Shown: positions 23,651 through 36,039 of the stretch, one piece after another
Layout of the letters: every line of letters begins with the position of its first letter
Numbering within the stretch: position 1 is the first letter of the stretch
Origin: Symsagittifera roscoffensis
Taxonomy: Eukaryota > Xenacoelomorpha > Acoela > Convolutidae
Assembly: GCF_963678635.1 (NCBI RefSeq)
Contig: NC_087067.1
Location: 3,541,072-3,605,071, forward strand
DNA: 64,000 nucleotides
Reading direction: 5' to 3'
Notes under the pieces: generated by a model
Told to the model about the DNA's origin: nothing
Seen by the model: only the letters and a program-made list of their open reading frames with translations
Databases searched by the model: none
Made by a program: the position numbers and the translations under genes

Positions 23651-24740
23651 TTAAGTTCTCGTAAGTCTCGAAAGAAGTTTATTTTAGGCAAATAAGCTAA
23701 AAGTTTTAATAATATTCAGGAAACGGAACAAAGGTTACAAAAAAACCACAATAAACAAGCCGACAATTTTTGAGCAGACACAAGATGAGCCAAAAATTTG
23801 GTTTTGCAAAATTCGTTGAAGCTTTGTGTCTCTACTGAAACTACAATAAACAACATTTGCACTCGCAATTATAAAGATCCTTGCTTAACCACAAGAAAAA
23901 TTTATGACGCGGAAAAAAAGCCGACAATAATCGAGAGGACACCAGTTCAATCGAAAAAACTAGTTTTTTTTTAATTAAAAAAGCTTTCATGTTCCCCTTG
24001 AAACTACTGTAAACATTTGCAATTTCACCTACAGAGAAAAATGCTTACAAAAAAGCGAAACCCGCAAGGTAGCAACTAAGCATACAAAAATTAGGCCAAC
24101 AAACGAAAATTCGACAAATCAATGTTTATCGAGAAACAATTTCAATTACATACATACTGAAAAAAACAAGGTCGGGCCAATTTTCGGTTCAATGAGCAGA
24201 CAAAAACAAAAAAATATATGTAATAAAAAGCTTATGTCATGCTACTTTTTGAGCAATTAAAATTTAAATCTTTGAAATCTTGCAACAACTAAACTTATTT
24301 TTTGAAAAAAAATTAATCTTTTTTTACCTTTAAAGCGACACAAAATTAAATAACTAAGCAGATACATTACGAGCCCAAACTGTGCATTTTGTGCATTATA
24401 AGCGGATTCCGCAGCAAGGACGCTCCCTTTGTTCTTCTTTTGTTCTTTACTTTCCTTTGATCGTTCCGACAAAATTTTAACATGTTTGAAGATTTGTCTC
24501 TGGGATCCAGGAACATACAGACACAAAATTGTGCGCCTATCCAGTGCACAGTTTGGCCTCGTAATGTAAAATATAAGCTGAAACCATTTCGGTCGAAAAA
24601 ATTTTTAAGGAAAAAAAGGAAATTGTAAGCACTTGCATTTACGATTTAAAATGATGACAGCACAAGATAATTCCCCGATGAGGCAACTAAGCAGACAAAA
24701 CATAAGCAGACAAACAAAGATCTGACATTCAGTTTTTACG
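23651..24740. other. Noncoding; SINE fragment near 24145-24180
   Basis: No gene seen. 'acatacatactgaaa...caaggtcgg' at 24145-24178 is the same 3'-end phrase as in the SINEs at 24.75 and 39.85 kb, so a small SINE fragment is present. Confidence 0.5.
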
Positions 24741-24744
24741 GAAA

Positions 24745-24945
24745 AAAAACTTCAATTTCATACATACTGAAAGTTACAAGGTCGGCCGGGACTCAAACCC
24801 GAGACCTCAGAGTATAAAAGCAACCGCATCACCTCAAGACCAAGTGGGAAGGAGACTGGAAGCTGCTATGGTTCACTAATAAAGCAATTTCACAATTTCT
24901 AAGAAAAATAGTACGAAAAGTTGTCTGCGGGAAAAAAAGTCTAGC
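24745..24945 (-). repeat. tRNA-derived SINE
   Basis: On the minus strand there is an A-box-like CACTTGGTCTTGAGG and a B box GGGTTTGAGTCCCGGCC about 35 nt later, as in a tRNA gene body, followed by a common tail 'gacctt...agtatgtatg'. A homologous ~190-bp copy is at 39842-40030. The related element at 31.93 kb shares the B-box region. Confidence 0.8.
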
Positions 24946-27800
24946 CCTCGCAAGCGTAATAATGAAATTAATAAAAGAATAAACAATAATCTATCAATTT
25001 GAGCGGAAATATATCGTAAAAATAATACAAAACTGGGGTAGGAACTTTCACACTCAGCATATATAGTTTCGATTAAAACAGTTATTCAAAACGTAAGCAT
25101 GCTTAAAACATATCTGTGAAGTCACCAACTGTGGGTGACAGTACTGAGTGGTGTTATTTTTATGTTTGTAAGAAAAATGTTTAACTTTAAAGGAAGTCTA
25201 GTTCCCAATTACAAGACGGTTGCCAATTAAAAAAGAAATAATAATACTTCTAGAAAACATTTTCAGATATCGAGAATAGTGAATTTGATTTAATGCCCTA
25301 ATTTTCGATACTTTTGAGCTCTTTACACAAAACGGATTCCTTAAGATGTATTTTTTAAAAAATTTCACCTTGATATTTAATTTTCTAAGGTATGCCTATC
25401 GTTTTGATAAAATTGTAAGAGAATCTGATTCCCCCATGGGATAAAACTGAGAAAAAAATATATCGCAAGATGGAGTTGAGTGGTTCAATAAATATGTTCG
25501 CTCTCTCTAAAGTTCGAAACAAGTTCGAATTGAGCAATAGATTAAGTCTTTTATTATCAGAAAGCGAACAACTCACTTTTGATCAAATTATTCAATTTAA
25601 GTAGAATGAAAGAAACAATTTGCCATGTGACCAATGACCCTTTCCTATTCCCCAATGGCTCCTTCAATTGCACTCGTTTGAGAGCGAGTTAGACAGACGG
25701 TAAATACCAGGAGGTCTTTTAGAAAAAAAGAATAATTAAATTTTAATGAAAAGAATTGAATAAATTCACTTGTTTTGTTGACAGGAACGTAACTTTGGGA
25801 GCTGCCTGATTTGTTTGATAAGCCATGCCTTTTACCAAAAAAAATTACACGATTATGGACTTTTATAGTTTGCAAAAACTGTTCACTTCATAAGAGCTTC
25901 CAACTAAACGATCCATTTTTAAAATAATTTAATTTTTTATCAAAGTTTACTCGACATTCGACACACGCGAGAGAAACAAAAAAATCTATTTTGTAAAGTT
26001 TGTGTTGAGAATAACGATAACTTCGGTTAAATTACGACAAAAAAGTTACGATAATTGAATTGTCGTAACTGCAGTACAGTTTTAAATAATGGAAAAATGA
26101 AAACTTGAAACCCTTTTTTCTCAATTTTGGCAAACAGCAAAAATTGATTAGTGGATAACTTCCGTATGATTGGGTCTTTTTTGGTTTAGTTAATTGATCA
26201 AAAGATATACAAAAACTGCAAAGCCTGTTAATGAATAGGTTATATAACAACGAGCTTCTTGCTTGGTCCAACGAATTTAAAAAAAAACGTAAGCTTGTCT
26301 TAAGTTATTGAGATAATTTTTTCAAGATGTCTTACAGTTATAAAACTGGCTATATATTTTGTGCATTTCTTCAAACAGATTACCTTTTTTCAACCAATTC
26401 TGGGCTAGGTTGATACTATTCACATTTAATTATTTTATCTCTAATTGAAACAGAAAAAGTTAACACTCCAAATCAAAATATCTTCAGTTAAATACTTATA
26501 ATTACCGTAATCGACTAGTTAAAAATTGGTTATTTTGCGTTACTCACGAAATCTATAATTTGCATATGATGTTGGAAAATCTTGTTTTAACCCTTGATGA
26601 AAAATGAAAACAAGAAAGTTCGTTCGAAAAAATTAGTTTTTTTTGCAATATCGTTAAAATGGAAACAAACATCAGGATGTATTTATACTTATGAAATGTT
26701 TATGAGAGCTCGATATCAGCGGGATAGCTCCAGTTATATCAAACTTCACACTGCTTAAAAACAAGTTGATGCGCTGCAATGTTCGCGGAGTTTAAAAAAA
26801 GTAAAAAAAAATCAGTAACCTTGTCTTTTTGCCCCGGAGAAAGACTCCGCGGAGAAAAACTGCGCGAAGAAATATCCGCGGAGAAAATGTCCGCGGGGAA
26901 AATTAAAAAAAACTTATCAGCAAAAATGAAAACAAATATCTATAGCTCCTGCTCTTTTCCGTTCTTTGTTTGGCTTGAAAAAACCATCGTCAGAGTAGAG
27001 AGATAATAATAATAATAAATATATATATATAAATATATAATTTTTCAAGAATAATTCGAAGCAGAATGAGGTTTGAACTGTAATATTTCACGAACTTCTT
27101 AGATTGTAGCAAAACATCCTATATGGTCGCAGCCCCGTGTTTTTACAGAGAATAACGGGATTTTTTTGTTTTATAGATCGCTGAAGAGAAACATTGACTA
27201 GCTACAGCTTATCTGTGTACATTAGATGGTGAACCATTAGTTATTGCGCTAACAGAGACGGGTTAAAAACGAATTTGAACCAAGCTACTATAAAGTAGAA
27301 AACTTAGGAAGAGATAGGAGATGTGGTGGAGATGGCTTTTTTGTTTATTGTGGCTCTAATTGTCAGCATATGACTGGTTTTACCTGAAACATGTATCAAA
27401 TTTCAAACGTCAAAATTAACCTGAAGAAAATATGGTTTATTGTCAACGTTGGTTTAATTGAGACTTGGTTTAAAATTAATTGTTTCAAGGAAAAATAACT
27501 TGAAATCTTAATTGGATGGAATAAATGAAGGAACCAATGATAAACATGATCTTTGAGAAGACAACAATCTTGACCGTTTAAGACAACAAATTGAAATTGT
27601 ATGCCATGATTGTCTCAAAGCTTCGACGTTAAATTTTCACAACAATTCAGTATCACCTCGCCGTAGATCAAAAAATTACGTAGATCAAACTTTTGTGTGC
27701 TTAAAATTTGCTACAGTTGTAAACTTGTCCGATAAATTGATTACGGGCTAATCAACAATAATTACTTACCGGAGTAAAAGCAGCCAGCAATTGAGTCTCC
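24946..27800. other. AT-rich noncoding stretch
   Basis: No recognisable exon or RNA gene. A small GC-richer island at about 26840-26900 has four TCCGCGGAGAAA-like units in tandem and gives a chance Lys/Glu-rich frame of 75 codons that I do not consider a gene. (AT)/(AAT) microsatellites occur at about 27005-27045. Confidence 0.45.
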
Positions 27801-27839
27801 TGATGAAATTTCTCTCTGCAGAACCATATAAAAGTTGGA

Positions 27840-29360
27840 AAAAATTAGAAGACAGGTACATTTCCGAAAATTAATTTCAAAATTCCAGTTGCATTACAAA
27901 GCACGATAGGGAAACTGCAAACTTAGATTGTAATGAGTTTTTTCGATGCTTTCATCAGGTTACAAAAAAAACTAACTTCTTCGTTCCAACTGCAACTAGA
28001 GATAATCTAAAACCAAAAACTTGGAACAGTAATAAAATCAAAATAGAGGACAAGCAAAGAAACTAAAGGGTTATGCAGTGGAATGAAAATAATAAAACAA
28101 AGTTAGCGAAACCAGAAATGCATTAAAAAAATTGATGGTAAAGAAAGGAAAAACAATTACAACAAAACATACATGAAAGTAATGCAAAACAAAAAACACA
28201 AAAACTTTTTTCAAAACTTGAAGAGCATGATTGGCTTAAAGCTTAAAGCATGTTGATCTAAGCTACGAAAAATCAAAAATATAATCAATTATTTTGCTAA
28301 AAAAGGAAACCAATTGGTTGAGAAAAATGAACCATCACAAAAACTATCAGAAACGATTTCTTCAACGTTCATGTCTTCCACAAAAGTGAAAGAGTTCTCT
28401 ACGTTTTTCCTTGAACTCCAATAGTATACAGCTATGATTTTTTGGGTTGATTGCCTTTGTCGTAAAACAAATTAAATTAACAAGAAATGATGCTCTGACA
28501 GACCATGAGGAAATGTTTAGAATAAAGAGCTTTTCCCGGCTGTCGTAATTAGCTTTATTAGTATCAAATCTTAAAAGTGGAACAAGAAATAACGAGACAA
28601 TTATAACGCAATAATTCTTTTACCAGTTTTCAGAAAACATTTTGAAAACTACTTCACAAAAGCATCAATGATTTGTTAGATAACGACGGTGTTCCGACTA
28701 AGAACCAAATTAGGTTCAGACGATAGATGCTTTCAAAAATTTACTGGAAGACATCGAAAATCAAAGATGCTTGTGTAAACTTTATGGAAGACATGCAAAA
28801 TGATTGGGAACTGACTACCAATGTAAAACATGCAATTTTCATAGATCTCAACAAAGCGTTTGATACTGTTTCACATGGAACACTTCTACGAACATCTGAA
28901 AACTGCGGACTAAAAGGTCCCATGCTCACATTTACACGCTTATGATAGAGCAGTGAAACGAAAATAACAAAAAATAGACCGATAGAATAAGGATTTATCA
29001 AAAATAGGAAATTGATTGAGAATCAAAAAGCTAACTTTGAACCTTGAAAAAAAATTATCTTCACTATTGACAAGAAAAAAATCATAAGAATAGCAAACAA
29101 AAAACTAGGAATTGATGATAATAAGAAAGTCCTCTGTACGAAATTTTTTGGCATTCATATGGACTCAAATTCAGATTTAAAACTTCATATTGACTTTCTC
29201 ATCAAAAAAAAAAACTTTTTTGGGTTGCTTTACCAATTGCGTGACGTACGTAAGAACAGCAGCACAACTAATTATAACCTAAGTCATACAAACTCAACTC
29301 AAATAGTATTTTTAAGAAAATGAAGATATCAGTCAGAAGCACAATTTAACGAAACCCACA
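27840..29360 (+). pseudogene. Degenerate non-LTR reverse transcriptase
   Basis: The best-kept piece (28727-28945) reads AIFIDLNKAFDTVSHGTLL and GLKGPML, RT motifs of jockey/CR1-type LINEs. Upstream (~28600-28720) broken frames recall the '(L/I)LPVF.K.FE....(N/D)F......L...QFGFR' block. Downstream (29040-29250) they recall LNLEKT..., FFGIHMDSNSDLK and LYQLRDV, the thumb region. Stops and shifts are frequent. Different family from the 19.4-23.6 kb remnant. Confidence 0.75.
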
Positions 29361-30186
29361 AAAACATGCTTAGTGAAAGAATGGCATATATACGAGCTAT
29401 TCAAAACAATAATTAAGCTTTTACGAAGAGATTTTGAAATAAAATTTCAATTTTCTGCTTAAATTATTGCAAAATAAAAACGTCAAGAATATCAAACCAA
29501 CAATTAAATTCGCAAGCAAAACTTCGAAATAAATAGTTGACCGGATTGAAAAACCATTCATTTTGATTTTAAAAATTTTTGCAGATTTTGCTGATGCAGT
29601 CAGCAAACCTTATGATGGTCAATTGAAACTTTTTTTTCATGTTTTTAGCGATTTATACATCACAAACAATTAGAATTGATAGATGTTTTTTTTCTACAAG
29701 TGGCTTAGGGTTTGTACAACTTATAGTTGAAAATTCTTAAACCCTAGGGTGTATGAATTTCTGCTGCCTAATTAAGGCATCACCGGACTAGGCCTATTAG
29801 ATTTTTTGATGTCCTTGCATACCAGAATTATGTAAACTGACAACTGTCTTTTGAATAATCTCTGATATGAAAAAAGGTATTATCATTATTAATCTTAATA
29901 TTTTGGTTATTATTCTACAATTTACTCAGCAGTTTTTGTATGTTTTTGACGAAATGCATAAAGCGTTTAAAAAAGTTTAAGATTAAAAATTTGAGCCTAG
30001 GTTTGCAAAACAGCGAAAAAGAACCTTACAAAATCAGCTTCAAATTTAAGTATCTGAGAAACCTGTTCCATTGCCGGTTATATAGTGATTACAAAATTAA
30101 CCGAATCCAATTCTGGCACAGCTATTTTGTAAACAATTCTAGCTTTCCCAGTACAATTCTACGTGATGAAAAATAAAAAAAATAAA
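29361..30186. other. AT-rich noncoding stretch
   Basis: Nothing recognised. A 78-codon Lys-rich frame at 29940-30176 has no motif and is not supported as a gene. Confidence 0.45.
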
Positions 30187-31445
30187 ATAGGGCCGTAACA
30201 TTTTTGTTTCTAGTCTGTGAGAGCTATAAGAGGAAAATCTGCAGTTTTTAATTACGACTAACTGGAAAGTCTCCAAAACATACGGATCCATGTCTGTATT
30301 CCTCATTTCAAAGTTGTTATTGAAAACTCGAATTGTAAAACATCCCTCTTATTGTTAAGATACGGGTTTGTTGCCTGTTTATAGGTTCTGTGAACAATTT
30401 ATTTGATTGATGGGCTCCCCCCCCACTTCACATAAGCATCATTTTTATGGTGCAACGAGGGGTTTTACAAGGTTTAACATAAAGACCAAGTAAGTTCGTC
30501 ATGGCCTAATTAGCTCACATGCCAGTTTTTGTAACATTCGGATGATTCGAACAAAATTTAGCTGTTGAGGAAGGGGGGAAGGAAAATAAGCCGATTGATG
30601 TAATTTGGGCATCTATTTAAAATTAATTGAAACAAGCGATTTATTTTGTGGTTCAACTTATCTCTAGGCAATGAAGGCCTTGAAAAAAACGGCAACTAGG
30701 TTTAACAAAGACAAGTATGAAGACCAATTATGTTAACTATGCCCTAATTAAACCACATGCAAATTCTTGTTTCATTCGAAGAATTTTAACACCACTCATT
30801 TGCATAGCTTATACTGTTTACACGCGCGTAAATACTATGAATGGTTAATTATTCGATTTTAAAAAAAATTAATTTCGAGTTTCATTTTGAATCGATTTAC
30901 TGAAATCTATCATGTTTAATATTCGTTTATTGCCCGACCACTTCACAAAGGGAGAAGGAATTATGGGCTAGCTTACGTTTTTAAAAGCAGTTCGACAACC
31001 TCATAGAAAGCGATATCATCTTAATGCCCTATTGATCAATTCGCATTCCAAGATTTTTTCTCAAAAAGTTTTCTCAGCAGTGGTCTTAATTAAACTTCCA
31101 GGCAATTTTAACCAAAATAGATGACACTAAACTCATCTTTTATACTCGAAACTTCCAAGTTATTTGCTCTTTTCCTCTTTCCCCCCACATTTGAATTCAA
31201 GTTTTAAAAACTAATTTGACGTCTTCATAATGCAATCAAATTTTGTATAGCTAACAAACCAACAGCTGCGAACAGATTTGGTCTACAAGTTTTACATCGT
31301 AATATCGGGCATTTAGCCGTTATAACACGTAAAACGACTATGAAAATAGAAAATTTGAAATGTGGGGCGGGGGGGGGGGGGGGCGGGGCAGTGGAAGAGC
31401 CAAGTTATTTCGTCTACAGAGACGCGAAGCGGAGCTTCGCAACAC
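30187..31445 (+). repeat. Degenerate tandem/dispersed repeat, ~240-bp spacing
   Basis: The phrase 'a(a/g)accaa..(n)..tgccctaatta....acatgc.a' recurs at about 30478, 30716 and, weaker, 31000. An inverted relative of 30405-30560 lies at 36300-36475, sharing 'cataagcatc', 'agaccaa' and 'gcctaatta'. It ends near a G18-type run and the hairpin GCGAAGC-GGA-GCTTCGC at 31425-31441. Noncoding. Confidence 0.5.
31365..31389 (+). repeat. Poly-G tract
   Basis: About two dozen G residues broken only by single C. This may form G-quadruplex and is a likely length-variable or assembly-error-prone site. Confidence 0.8.
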
Positions 31446-31924
31446 TTACGATATTATTTAAAAGTAGCATAGTATGCCAGCAGACAGAAATTATGACGAA
31501 ATCCACCAGGACGAAAATTTTTTTTTTTGAAAGAATCTGCAAAAGTTCTCCATACATTTGTCTCAAATCATGTTCAGTTGAGGAAAACGATGCAAAAATA
31601 CTATCACTATCATTAAACGTAATTAGCTTTCAAAATCACTTTTTTTCAGCTTCCGAATTTCAAGCCCGATCCCTCGTGAAACAATATATTTTGGCCCTTC
31701 AAACAATGTAAAAGGACTTTACTAAAACGATATGTTATAATCTGAAACCATTTACGCGAAAAAAAATTAAAGAAAAAAAATTAAACAAAACTCGAGTAGG
31801 TCAAGATAATCAGAATTGGACTTTTTTGAAGAACAAAAACTTTGAAATGTAAGCTGACAAAAAGTAGGCACATGATAGTCCGAATCTTAAATTTTCATTT
31901 AAATATTTTTAGTTTCGACGCAAA

Positions 31925-32065
31925 TTGAAGAAAAATTAGGTCCGACCGGGACTCGTACCCAAGACTCAGTATTCCTAAAGCGAAGTCTTTAACTCTAGAC
32001 TAAGCGAGAAAGGGCCAAAAAGATGTGAAGTTAGGCCATGAAAAATTCAATTACCCGCTCACATG
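31925..32065 (-). repeat. tRNA-derived SINE, second subtype
   Basis: On the minus strand: 'cgcttagtctagagttaaag' (A-box region) and the B box GGGTACGAGTCCCGG, followed by 'tcggacct', as in the SINEs at 24.75 and 39.85 kb. Confidence 0.65.
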
Positions 32066-32852
32066 TATACTATCTCTCACGGGTGAAATTATTAATTTTC
32101 ATCAAATTATTATCATTATTTACCTAAAACAAGCTAATTTAGAAAGGTAAAAACTTAGATTTTCTTTGAAAAAATCCCTTATTTTTGTATGTTTTGAATT
32201 TGAATCAGCAAGCGGTTAATCATTTTTTGCGCGTCAAATGGTTTATCTTTTTTGCGATTCGCAGACAACAGTTTGTTTTTCGAGATCTATGTGAAGGCTG
32301 CTCTTGGTTCAGTTAGGCTGCCTAATTCAACTAGTTAAATCTGCATTCGCACCTAACGGTGAAGTAATAACTCACGTGCCATCGAATCAGTGTTTGAATG
32401 GTTTTTGACCTGTTAGTTGCCCCCTTAAAGTAGCTTCGATGTTCCCATTTCAAGGGAGGCTGTCAATGAGTAGCCTGTCAAAGCAGTGAACAATCTTTTA
32501 AAACTGCATCAATTTAGTGTTTGTAGGAGATTTAGCGGGTAGCATTACAATACCCAGGATAGATTGCGTTAGAATTTTTAAGTGAACAGGACTAACAGGA
32601 GGTTGTTTATTTCGCGTGACGATGGGCTAAAACAACGGCATTATTAAGAAGTCAATGAAAAGACCCCAACTGAAATAATAAATTAACATCCAGCGAAACT
32701 TCAATTATCAAATACAAATCAAACTGATTGCAAAATTTCACACTGCAGTACAAAACGATCAAAATATCGACATAAGTTTCAATTTAAGACTACAAAATGC
32801 AAAACTCATTTTTTCGGGCCATCGAAACCCAAACAAAGCATATTAAAACAGT
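32066..32852. other. Noncoding, downstream of RPA2
   Basis: 3' flank of RPA2. It presumably holds its 3'UTR and poly(A) site; I saw no other feature. Confidence 0.4.
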
Positions 32853-34660
32853 TCAGCATTCGGCACTTGTAGATTTAAAGTGGTCTTCGTCAATCGTCGA
32901 ATAAATATGACCTTCATCGGACAGAAAATCAATGGCCTTCTTCACATCATTATGGGATGCTGATGGTAAGACCGCTTTGATCTCACTGGTTGATATTCCC
33001 AGTTCGTTTTTATACGCAGTTATTATCTCATACACTTGCTTTTGAATACCTGACAGACCTTGATCGGGTATCGCGCCCATTCCACTGCCCGTATCCATCG
33101 GCGTGTGGTAAGTTGACGACGAATTGGCAGTGTACGAATAACTACCTCCCGCCGTAGCCACGCCTCCCAAATGTCGTTTCTGAATGGCCAAATGAGCATG
33201 CATCGTTTCAATAAGATGCAACGTCATTTCGTTCATATCCTGAAGGCGTTCGATTTTAAACGAGACAATGTTTCGCACGCCTTTGAACGAGCGGACTGAT
33301 CCGAATACTCGCACGTAGTCGTTCTCTCGGATTCCGAGATTGTCGAGATCGTCTTCGTTCGGGTCTACCCACTGTTTGATCTCAATCGGAGGCGCCGTGT
33401 AGTCGTCGATGACGTAAGTTATGTTCGTATTCGCAACCTGAAACCAAGACATGAGTTATTTGAAGCAAAAAATAATCATAAATACCGTAGCAAAAATATC
33501 TGAAGTTGGATAGCCGCGAAGAGCCCATCAGAGAATATGCTCTTGTTTTGCTTTCCTTCGAATATACAAATGGAAAATTGTAAGAATAATTTATATTGAA
33601 GATAATGTTTTTCTTGTCTGTTCTCAAATTCCAGAAATGAAAAATTGGAAGGCAACTTATTTCTTGGGCTCAAAAATAAGTGAAAATACAGGAGTTTGAG
33701 CTGTTGGTTGACCAGGAGCTGTCGATGGGAATGTCAAAAATTAAAAAACTTTCTTTTCTTTACGTTTAGATTTTAAAAATAAAAATCATTTAATTAGTTG
33801 TTTTCTTTAAGGTTAATTGAATAGGGTATGCTCTCAGTGAAAATGAAAACTCACTTTGTCAATCTCTAATTTAAATGTCCTTTAAATTACATTTTTTACA
33901 CAGGCGAAGCTTCGCTTCGCAAACACTTGCGAGAACACGACAAAAAGCAGCTCTATAAAGTGCAATACAAAAATTTAAACTAAGCCTCGAATTAGTAAAA
34001 AAAAAACGGCTAAGTCTAAAAATCAAACCTTCGACCTAGAGTTTAAGAGTCTCATACACTAACCACTCAGCCACAGACGCTCATGATCGCAATTGTAAAA
34101 AGTAATTGTTGATTTGTCTAATGCCATATGATGTGTAGTCTCATTTTGAACACTAACAAACGCATTTTCTCCTAATACGTCTGATATAAATTTCATGCTT
34201 AAATTTCAGGCTGAACATCTTTGATATCCCTCCAAACCCCCCCCCATAGAGCGAATCGCATTCGAGGGTATTTTGACTGGGCTGATTAAGCAGTGCGCAG
34301 AAGAACTGAATGGATGTCATCTTCTTCACAAGTTAATTCATTAAGTTAATTACAAGTTTAATCTTCAAAAATTAATTTGAACCGTGAGCTCGAATTGGCG
34401 TTATAGTAAGTGAAACTTGCCTCTATCTTGCGCACAATTCCACAGACGCATACAGTGTGAAGTTCCACATCATTCACTACTAGTCCCCCCGCCTGAGCGG
34501 TGTCGGCTCCCCCTGGGGCGGCCATCAGCACGTGACTCACCGCACAGGGAATCAGAGATGTGCTGGTTCCTTTCTTGGCCCCTGATTGGTTGTTTGAAGC
34601 AGAGGCGTTGTCTGACTGGATGAATCCACCGCCTCCAGTTCCGTCATAGTCGCCCCACAT
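32853..34660 (-). CDS. RPA2: Replication protein A 32-kDa subunit
   Basis: Two exons, 34660-34421 and 33437-32853, joined in phase 0, give 274 aa (human RPA2 is 270). The order is family-typical: a Gly/Ser-rich N-terminus beginning MWGDY, then an OB fold (IPCAVSHVL, GIVRKIE joined to VANTNITYVIDD, QWVD, YVRVFGSVRSF, DMNEMTLH), a linker, and a C-terminal winged helix ending EGHIYSTIDEDHFKST. RPA2 pairs with RPA1 and RPA3 to bind ssDNA in replication and repair. The intron starts GC rather than GT: GAG|GCAAGT, the textbook GC-AG donor, with TTTCAG at the other end; the only nearby GT (at 34416) would be out of phase. A 3' splice site sits 16 nt before the ATG. Confidence 0.95.
33438..34420 (-). 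other. GC-AG intron of RPA2
   Basis: The donor GAG|GCAAGT at 34420 and the acceptor GGTTTCAG ending at 33438 join the exons exactly in the reading frame and restore the conserved OB-fold strand. The intron carries a tRNA-derived SINE (about 34005-34090) and a GCGAAGC-TTC-GCTTCGC hairpin near 33904-33920. Confidence 0.85.
34005..34090 (-). repeat. tRNA-derived SINE or tRNA pseudogene in RPA2 intron
   Basis: On the minus strand, GTCTGTGGCTGAGTGGTTAG is a good A-box region of a class-II-like tRNA, with a diverged B box (GAAGGTTTGATTTTT) about 40 nt later. The arms do not pair well enough for a working tRNA. Confidence 0.55.
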
Positions 34661-34676
34661 GATAAATCAAAGATAT

Positions 34677-34678
34677 CT
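34677..34678 (-). promoter_or_regulatory. 3' splice site 16 nt before the RPA2 ATG
   Basis: Minus-strand AAATTTTCAG|, then 16 nt, then ATG. It may be a spliced-leader acceptor or the end of a 5'UTR intron. Matching sites occur before ERH and EXOSC1. Confidence 0.6.
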
Positions 34679-34725
34679 GAAAATTTGTTTTCACAACTGC
34701 AGTTTTGCAAAATTTTCAACACTAT

Positions 34726-34965
34726 CAGGGGCGGATTTAGGGGAGAGGGGGAGGGGTATGGCGGACGCTGCCCCCTCTTTATGGATTCTAACCGCTCTCA
34801 AACCAAAGGTCCTCCTTTGCAATTATTTTATTAAATCCATTTTCGACCGACCAATTTTGAATAGGAGCTCGCGCTGAAAAACTGGAGCGCGTGCCCCAAA
34901 ACAGCTTTTTTGCCAATATTTGAAAATCTTTCCCTCCTCAAGAAAATCCTAGATACGTCCCGCGA
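34726..34965. mobile_element. Short MITE-like element with CAGGGGCGGATTTAGG end
   Basis: Starts CAGGGGCGGATTTAGG and ends with an imperfect inverted counterpart (CCTAGATACGTCCC). A further end of the same family, inverted and better matching (CAGGGGTGGATCTAGG on the minus strand), is at 36244-36259. Such ends are common in animal MITEs. No coding capacity. Confidence 0.5.
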
Positions 34966-35331
34966 ACACTTCGGGGGCACTTCCTTAGACTTCGGCGACA
35001 AAAAAAACACGATATTTATTTTAAATTGGAACAAATAACATGAGAGAAAACAACACTAAGTTTAATACAGAATAATTTAAAGAACAAGAATTTAGTAAAT
35101 TCTACAGATCAGTTTTAGGGGAAAACAAAATTGCACCGGTTGCAAATTTTTCATGATTGACAGGAGCATCTTAAATTGAGCGGACATATATGCTGGTTTC
35201 CTAAGGTCGCAGAAAGATTTCATCCAGCTTATAATTCCCAAATGAACACATATAATTGCCTGAAACCTTCTGTTGGACAGACATTTCTGTAAAACTCTAG
35301 CCGATATTGCTTGTCGAGCTATATCAGATAA

Positions 35332-36029
35332 TCACCTTCCTTTGGCCTGACTTTTGAGCTGCTCGTATGTCTGGTTTTTAATCCATTCTTTCGGATGCGG
35401 ACGGTAGACACCCTACATTAAACAAGAGTTAGCGGTTGCAGTGCGAATAGCATAAATATTTACACGCCATCGAGTTTTCACTTTTTGTAACTTTTCAATC
35501 TGACCTCCCAAAACATGGACAAGAATTTTATGAAACTTTCTTTATTTTCCTACTTAATGAAATAATCTTGCAAAGAAAAACCCGTAAAACTTTTCGTCGG
35601 ATTTTAATTTTAACAAGCAGCTGACCAAATTCTTAATCTCAACTGAATTACATTTCATTTGTATTTCAATAGAGTGGCCGAAAAAAAATAGCTTTCGATT
35701 TCCTTGTTCAAACTAGAGAAAATAGACTTCAGAAAAATTTGAGGTAAGATCGATTCGAGGAAGAAGAAAAAAGATGGTCTCACCTGGCCCTTGACCATAA
35801 CTAAACAGCACAGATCGGGCAGAGAGTCTATGAACTCAAACAGCTCTGCGATGTCATATGTGATTGTCGGCTCCTCCGGATGTGTTCTCTTTAGATGCTC
35901 CTCGAACATCTTGCAGATTCCTTCTAGTGCCTCTTGGACGCTTTCGTAATCTGCGAATGTCTTCGACTCAGGTCTCTTCAGGGGTTGAACGAGGAGGATG
36001 GTATGTGCTTTTTCAGAAGCGGAAACCAT
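35332..36029 (-). CDS. ERH: Enhancer of rudimentary homolog
   Basis: Two exons, 36029-35784 (82 codons) and 35412-35332 (26 codons plus TGA), joined in phase 0 between CAG|GTGAGA and TTAATGTAG. The 108-aa product matches ERH (human 104 aa) throughout: [47 protein letters not shown], and a C-terminus with [17 protein letters not shown] is a small dimeric nuclear protein that bridges RNA-processing and transcription factors. A TTTTCAG acceptor lies 7 nt before the ATG. Ends of MITE-like elements lie on both sides (34.7 and 36.25 kb). Confidence 0.95.
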
Positions 36030-36036
36030 TTCTAAC

Positions 36037-36038
36037 CT
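36037..36038 (-). promoter_or_regulatory. 3' splice site 7 nt before the ERH ATG
   Basis: Minus-strand GACATTTTCAG|GTTAGAA-ATG. Same arrangement as before RPA2 and EXOSC1. Confidence 0.6.
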
Positions 36039-36039
36039 G

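Noticed and set aside
26779-27006. 75-codon Lys/Glu-rich frame
   Set aside because: It is built on a short tandem TCCGCGGAGAAA-like repeat and a poly-A run; no motif.
29940-30176. 78-codon Lys-rich frame
   Set aside because: AT-rich chance frame with no splice context or recognisable motif.
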